NCBI GenBank assembly: GCA_027924585.1
Contig: BSBM01000299.1
Coordinates: forward strand, 32,526,501 to 32,590,500
Origin: Larix kaempferi
Taxonomy: Eukaryota; Streptophyta; Pinopsida; Pinales; Pinaceae
Direction: 5' to 3'
DNA: 64,000 nt
Below, one piece after another: positions 59,130 to 64,000 of this stretch. Positions within the stretch are counted from its first letter, which is position 1. Every line of letters starts with the position of its first letter. The position numbers and the translations under genes are program-made. The notes under the pieces were generated by a model. It was not told the DNA's origin, ran no database searches, and was given only the letters and a program-made list of their open reading frames with translations.

Positions 59130-59636
59130 TTAGAAAGAAAAAGAATATTTTATGTTAAAAATTTAATAACAATGATTATTATTATTATTTTAAATAATAA
59201 TAATTATTTTTATTATATTGTTTTTTTTTTAATATATTTTATAATAATAATAATAATAATCTTATTTTCTTATTTATTATTTTCTTTTATTTTTAGATAT
59301 TTTTATGATAATAAAAATAATTATAAATACAAAAATATAGTTATAATAATTGTAAATGAAATTAAGAAAATAAGAATAATAAATAAGAATTATTAATTAA
59401 TTATTTATTATTAATTAAAATAATTGTAAATGAAAATATAATTATAACAATAATAAATGAAAATATTTTATAATGAGAATTTGCAACTTTAATAATAATA
59501 ATAATTTTTAATAATAATAATAATAATAATAGTAATAAAAGATTATTATTATTTATCATCATTATTATTATTAAAACATATGTTTGCGATTGTATTGTTT
59601 ACGAGAAAAGTATATGTGTATATATACAATAATAAT

Positions 59637-59668
<32 letters not shown>

Positions 59669-60480
59669 TTCAATATTTGTTATTTATAATAAAATAAGAA
59701 TAAGAATAAAGATGAGGATATTATTATTATAATTAAATAGTTATTATTATATATTATTATTATTATAATTATTAAAATTAAATTATTGTTATTATATATT
59801 ATAATTAAATATTTATTAATAATAAAAATATTTATAAAAAATTATTAATAATTATTAATTATTAATAATTAATAATTAATAATTACTAATTACTAATTAC
59901 TAATTATTAATTACTAATTAATAATTATTAATTACTAATTAATAATTATTAATTACTAATAATTATTAATTAGTAATTAATAATTAATAATTATTAATTA
60001 CTAATAATTATTAATTACTAATAATTATTAAATTACTAATTACTTAATTACTTATTAATTACTTATTAATTAAAATAATTCTAAATGAAAACAAGAAAAT
60101 ATAATTATAACAGTACTAAATGAAAATAATTTATAATAAGAATTTGCAACTTTAATAATATTAATATTAATATTAATATTAACATAATACTAATGCTAGA
60201 AAACATTAATAGTAATGTTAACATTTTTTACTTTTGTAATGAGAATTGACAATTTTAATAATAATAATAATAATAATATATTAATATTAATATTAATATT
60301 ATTATATTATTATTATAAAAACATATGAGATATTGTGATGTATTCTTTACAAGAATACTATATGTGTATACAATATTTTTTTTAATTATTATTATTATTA
60401 TAAAATAACAAATATCTAAATTATAATAATAGATGTTATTATTATTATAATTAATTAATATTATTAACAAAACCTCATGA
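58691..60480. repeat. AT microsatellite field with palindromic arms
   Basis: The field consists of (ATT)n, (AAT)n, (TA)n and (TAATTAAT)n runs. A roughly 100-base non-repetitive arm containing AAAGTTGTAAAT and TTCATTTATTATTGTTATAA (58890-58990) recurs inverted at 59405-59490 and again at 60062-60153. CATATGTTTGCGATTGTATTG (59579) and CATATGAGATATTGTGATG (60322) start another direct duplication. Frames here (for example 59172-59396) are Ile/Tyr/Asn runs without meaning. Confidence 0.9.
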
Positions 60481-60497
60481 GCAGGTCGGCCCCGTCA

Positions 60498-60633
60498 ACT
60501 AGCAAGCCATATTAATATTAATAATATGGCTTATATACGCCGATCGGCGTATATCAACCACATTTAAACAAATAGATTATACGCCGATCGGCCTATATAA
60601 ACCATATTATTAATATTAATATGGCTTGCTAGT
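60498..60633. mobile_element. 136-bp foldback element (MITE-like)
   Basis: ACTAGCAAGCCATATTAATA at 60498 is mirrored by the end at 60633, and the match extends about 55 bases inward. Both arms end in CGCCGATCGGC boxes: the left has TATACGCCGATCGGCGTATA, a perfect 20-base palindrome, the right TATACGCCGATCGGCCTATA, one base off. No coding capacity; no target duplication recognised. Confidence 0.8.
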
Positions 60634-60679
60634 ATAAACATTTTAAATATTATCACACATCTAGACCACTAAGCCGAAC

Positions 60680-60929
60680 TAGCACAGCATTATTTTAAAA
60701 AGACAAAACTCGCCACCTATTTTAAAAAGACAAAACTCCACCACCTTTTGCTATATCTACATAATTGTGAAGCCGTCATATCACAAGCGAAAGGATGAGA
60801 ACGGTCTTACAAAATTGCGAAGCCGTGAGATGACAAAAGCGAAACGAAGAGGAGAAGATCTCAGGTACCTCTGATTTGGTTCAGGCTGTCCCGATCTAAT
60901 ATCGAAGGATTGCTTCGTAGGAAGTCAAT
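60680..60929 (+). promoter_or_regulatory. Upstream region of the 60930 gene
   Basis: The region holds two short direct duplications: TATTTTAAAAAGACAAAACT (60691 and 60718) and AATTGYGAAGCCGT with CACAAGCGAAA-like ends (60763 and 60813). TGCTATATCTACATAA near 60748 is the only weak TATA-like string. AAGATCTCAG|GTACCT (60865) resembles a splice donor in a 5' leader. No promoter can be fixed from sequence alone. Confidence 0.35.
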
Positions 60930-62000
60930 ATGGTGGTCGCTGGAGAGACAAAGTTGCAAATAAATAGGGCCAGATTGCCGAGTTCTGCCAAAAATAGTAC
61001 TATTATAAAGCCAATGGATCCGAAATCTGAAGCATTTTGTGGAAGATCCGGGAGACGTCCATTAAAAGAGAATTCTGCAACACCTAAATTTGAAGCGCAT
61101 GGTGGAAGATCCTGGGGACGTCCATTAAGAGAGAATTCTGCAACCCCTAAATTTGAAGCGCATGGTGGAAGATTCGGGGGACGTCCGTTAAGAGAGAATT
61201 CTACAGCCCCTAAATCTCAAGCGCATGGTGGAAAATACGGGGGACGTCCATTGACAGAGAATTGTACAACCCCTATATTGAAGGCTTCTAGGATTAATCC
61301 TTCTCGAATAAACGGAAGAGATGCTGCTGGAATAGTTTTGCGCAAGACTCATCAAGATTTCAAGCCAAAGGACGAATTTTCTTCATCTGCTCCAGTTTTA
61401 CCAGTTGATTCAGTTAATGTGGTAGATGATGATCATTTTGACTTGGATCTTTTCAAAGCGCATGGCTATGACCGGCCATTGGTAGAGCTGAATTTGCAGA
61501 CACAAGAGAAACCAAAATTTGTGTCCCCCGTTGATGGATCCAAGTTCAACCCAATTGAAGAGGCAACCCTTGTTCTCAACCCATCAAATGCAACTACAGA
61601 TATATCATGTGGAAATATGGCTGAGAATCGGGAGGAACGTCCCTTAGAGGAGAGTATCGGATCAAATAGTATTTGCTCCAGTTCCAGTTCTACCAACCTC
61701 TGTGAGCTGAAACTCTTCCTTTTGCAACAACAATGTCAAGATAGGGATAAGATATCATCATATTCTTCTGTTTTGACACAAGACTTGGATGAGACTGAGG
61801 CGGATCTCGGCGGTTTCAACTCAAACGGATTAAGTTTTCATGATTTTCAGAGGGAAGCCAACAAAGTTGCTGACCATCTCATTGCCTGCTCAGATGTGTC
61901 ATTCCTGCATTGTAAGCTCTCTAGTCATCATGGAAAACTGACTACTGGAAACAATATCCAATTCCACATTAGAGAAATTGTTGATGCAGCTGGTTGCTGA
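60930..62000 (+). CDS. Uncharacterised protein with four RPLxEN repeats
   Basis: This is a single uninterrupted frame of 356 residues and the only long intact frame in the window without transposon features. Residues 38-121 are four 21-residue repeats (63-base DNA period): GRSGRRPLKENSATPKFEAH, then GRSWGRPLREN, GRFGGRPLREN and GKYGGRPLTEN copies. Two looser echoes follow (AHGYDRPLVELN near 181, NREERPLEESIG near 232). The rest is acidic and Ser-rich with an LKLFLLQQQ helix near 260. The first repeat contains KEN (46-48) and an RxxL, motifs used by APC/C substrates, so a cell-cycle degron protein is possible but unproven. The end (FHDFQREANKVADHLI) weakly recalls RNase H tails. ATG 60930 follows stops in frame. 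No family recognised. Confidence 0.6.
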   Translation: MVVAGETKLQINRARLPSSAKNSTIIKPMDPKSEAFCGRSGRRPLKENSATPKFEAHGGRSWGRPLRENSATPKFEAHGGRFGGRPLRENSTAPKSQAHGGKYGGRPLTENCTTPILKASRINPSRINGRDAAGIVLRKTHQDFKPKDEFSSSAPVLPVDSVNVVDDDHFDLDLFKAHGYDRPLVELNLQTQEKPKFVSPVDGSKFNPIEEATLVLNPSNATTDISCGNMAENREERPLEESIGSNSICSSSSSTNLCELKLFLLQQQCQDRDKISSYSSVLTQDLDETEADLGGFNSNGLSFHDFQREANKVADHLIACSDVSFLHCKLSSHHGKLTTGNNIQFHIREIVDAAGC

Positions 62001-64000
62001 ATTGGACCATGTGACCTTGATGAACTCGACGACAACGGCGATCCAGGATCCTCATTATTGGCCTCTTAATACACAAAAATTTTATAGGAATATTGAATAA
62101 TGCAATGACAGCTAGCTAGTACAGTCACTTAACTTGTGGCCGATGAATATTCATAGGTTATAAGTTAATTGTGGTCAATGAATACCTATAACAAGTTAAG
62201 TATCAAGAAGAAGTTATGTGTTGATTGTTCTCCATGCTTACTTGTAATCACTTGTCTATGCATCAATGGCCTGCTACCTTCTTAAGTTAAATGAGTTGTT
62301 TGTCACTACCTATTATCCATACATAAGTTGGTTGTATGTTGAAATATGAATATAAAGTCAATATGAATTGCTAAACAACAAGGTGGAATGAAATTAACAC
62401 CACCATTATGTAGTATGTAGTGTTGTAAATTTGATTAGTCACGTATTTTATATAGTGATATAAATCAAATACAAATATATATAGATAGAGAAGTACATAA
62501 AAAACAAGGGTTACTAACAGCAAAGTCCTGCCTTGAAAACAAAATTGATCAGCAATCCCTACTCTGAAAAAAATTGATATAAAAATTTAGAAGAATATTG
62601 TAAACTCTAAAAACATATATTGTATTTTGTAAATGCTCAAGATTTACTTTAACTAATAATGTACAGAGTTCGAACTCTCTACAAATTTATGTAAAAACAA
62701 TGTAGAATAGCAACCATGTGCCAATGCTTTGATTTAATGTATTTCACACATGGAAACTATGTGCAACAATTTAAAAAAAAAACTGAATTTGTCTTAATAT
62801 TTATATATATAAATAATCTAAAAATTAAATTTACAATCGAATATAACCTTCAAACATTTATATGTTGATTTCATTTTTTAAACTTTTATATAAAAAATTA
62901 AAAATCTAGTTAAACATAATTTTGTTTAATGAAAGACTTCCAAGCACGAAGTCCATGGACATTGAGATCTCAGATGGATTTTGTAATTCCAATAGCTAAT
63001 ATAGCTAGATAAAAACAGAGGAGCAAATGGCGAAACATGTTCATGAAAACTAGTCAAAATTTAGCTCCGATCTTGTCATCCTTCAAATAGAAACGAGTTG
63101 AATGACAATCTTACATATTTAGGTATTTATTCTCACTAATAAATATTTAAACTAATAAAATAAATCTCTCCATAATGTGTATAATTCCTAAAATTATCAA
63201 AAATTGTCGATGCCACTTCCCTGATTCCATCATTGAACTGCTTTATTATTTGTTGGGAAGTGATGTCCCTAAAAGAAAAGATCTAAAAAACAAAAGAGCG
63301 CCACTGCAATTGTAAATGTGCATAGCATGCCAGACAACATAAAACATTGTAAATTTCAGGACTTCATATTCTTGAGTCCATCCATCTACATAAATTGCTT
63401 TAACATTTGAAGCAATGTTATTCCTACAAACACTCACAACAAACATATCTCTCGTGACAAATAAATAATATACAACATTTGAAGCAATGTTATTTCTACA
63501 ATCACTCACAACAAACAAATCTCTCATGAAATCTCATAACAAATAAATATCAATGATATGCATTGAGGATTCTTTCCCGTTGCTCATGATACCAAGGTTG
63601 TAAGAACTTTTGTATGAAGCCCAAGTGCATTTATACATTATGCCTTCAATATATCCAACACACAAAAAAGTCAAATCATATATTCAAAGTTTACCAACAT
63701 CTGCAAGTTTTGGTATAATAGAAAACCTTACATAAGTTTACTAGGTAAAGGGTTTTTTTTGGTATAATATAAAACCTTACATACGTTTACTAAGTAAAGG
63801 GTTTTTGGGTGATCTTTATCGAATTTTTATGTTAATAGCTAACATAATAGCTCGAGGTGTAGAGGCATCTTGGTTGAATTCGAACACACGACCTTTGCAT
63901 TCTCTTTCTTTTTGTTTGTCATTTCGAACAAACTAAGAAACAACATTCTTAGCAACAACATTGACACTAGAATCAAGAGCAAATTCCTTGTGTTTGTGAA
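62001..64000. other. 3' flank and AT-rich spacer, no gene seen
   Basis: No further gene was supported. Two small tandem duplications are present: a 62-base unit with ACATTTGAAGCAATGTTAT (63413 and 63475) and a unit of about 55 bases with AAAACCTTACATAxGTTTAC (about 63722 and 63771). The minus-strand frame 63246-63527 owes its internal repeat (FVVSxCRNNIASNV) to the first duplication. Confidence 0.5.

Noticed and set aside
59172-60470. Ile/Tyr/Asn-rich frames
   Set aside because: They are translations of AT microsatellites.
61466-61696. 76-codon minus-strand frame
   Set aside because: It is antisense to the intact 60930-62000 frame, without independent support.
63246-63527. 93-codon minus-strand frame as a gene
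   Set aside because: Its internal repeat comes from a recent 62-bp tandem duplication, and no domain or promoter is visible.

Overview
The window looks like an intergenic, transposon-dominated stretch of a large plant nuclear genome. It holds Ty3/gypsy elements primed by initiator tRNA-Met, several L1-type LINEs carrying a C-terminal RNase H, an endogenous pararetrovirus (Caulimoviridae), decayed fragments of plant nuclear genes (a PPR protein, a CELLULOSE SYNTHASE INTERACTIVE-like armadillo protein, a TAF12-like exon) and long satellite blocks. It is clearly a vascular plant; a gymnosperm or another very large genome is my inference from gene poverty and element age. Only one convincing intact open reading frame is present (60930-62000), plus a pair of phase-compatible candidate exons (49503-49610 and 51330-51465).

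Left third (1-29.7 kb): an internally deleted gypsy element runs from the window edge to 4397. A 56-bp tandem array (5.4-5.9 kb) follows. At 8.4-10.06 kb a minus-strand LINE remnant has had the catalytic motif of its RNase H amplified into a 72-bp minisatellite. From 10382 to 12998 a deleted minus-strand LTR retrotransposon sits between AACTA target duplications inside a CSI-like pseudogene (13.0-13.45 kb, continuing below 10376). TAF12-like and PPR fragments follow in the same orientation (14.0-14.8 kb). A second LINE end lies at 18.0-18.7 kb. At 21.3-25.6 kb there are a tRNA-like sequence, a CACTA-ended foldback MITE and a gypsy chromovirus whose 2.9-kb pol frame has no detected frameshift but nine in-frame stops, most explained by C-to-T or G-to-A changes.

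Middle (28.6-41.8 kb): an LTR-like block abuts a roughly 5.8-kb pararetrovirus copy on the minus strand. Its order is movement protein, coiled coil, coat protein with zinc knuckle, protease, reverse transcriptase and RNase H; it is inactivated by stops, frameshifts and loss of an RT catalytic aspartate. Two further minus-strand LINE 3' ends follow (35.5-36.64 kb and 37.04-39.19 kb, the latter with its poly(A) tail). A solo gypsy LTR with perfect CAAAC target duplications lies at 40903-41764.

Right third (42-64 kb): dispersed and tandem repeats; the two candidate exons of an unrecognised helical protein; a 525-bp inverted duplication covering the end of the second exon, whose distant arm is bracketed by a 149-bp direct duplication; a 2.3-kb GTCAACCA satellite with an inverted block; an ATTAAACATT array duplicated at about 800 bp; a 2-kb AT-microsatellite field with palindromic arms; a 136-bp foldback element; and a single-exon gene for a 356-residue protein with four 21-residue RPLxEN repeats.

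No operon-like cooperation between genes is expected or seen. The content is best read as successive layers of insertion, duplication and decay around one small candidate gene. All homology calls rest on motif recognition by eye; no database search was run.
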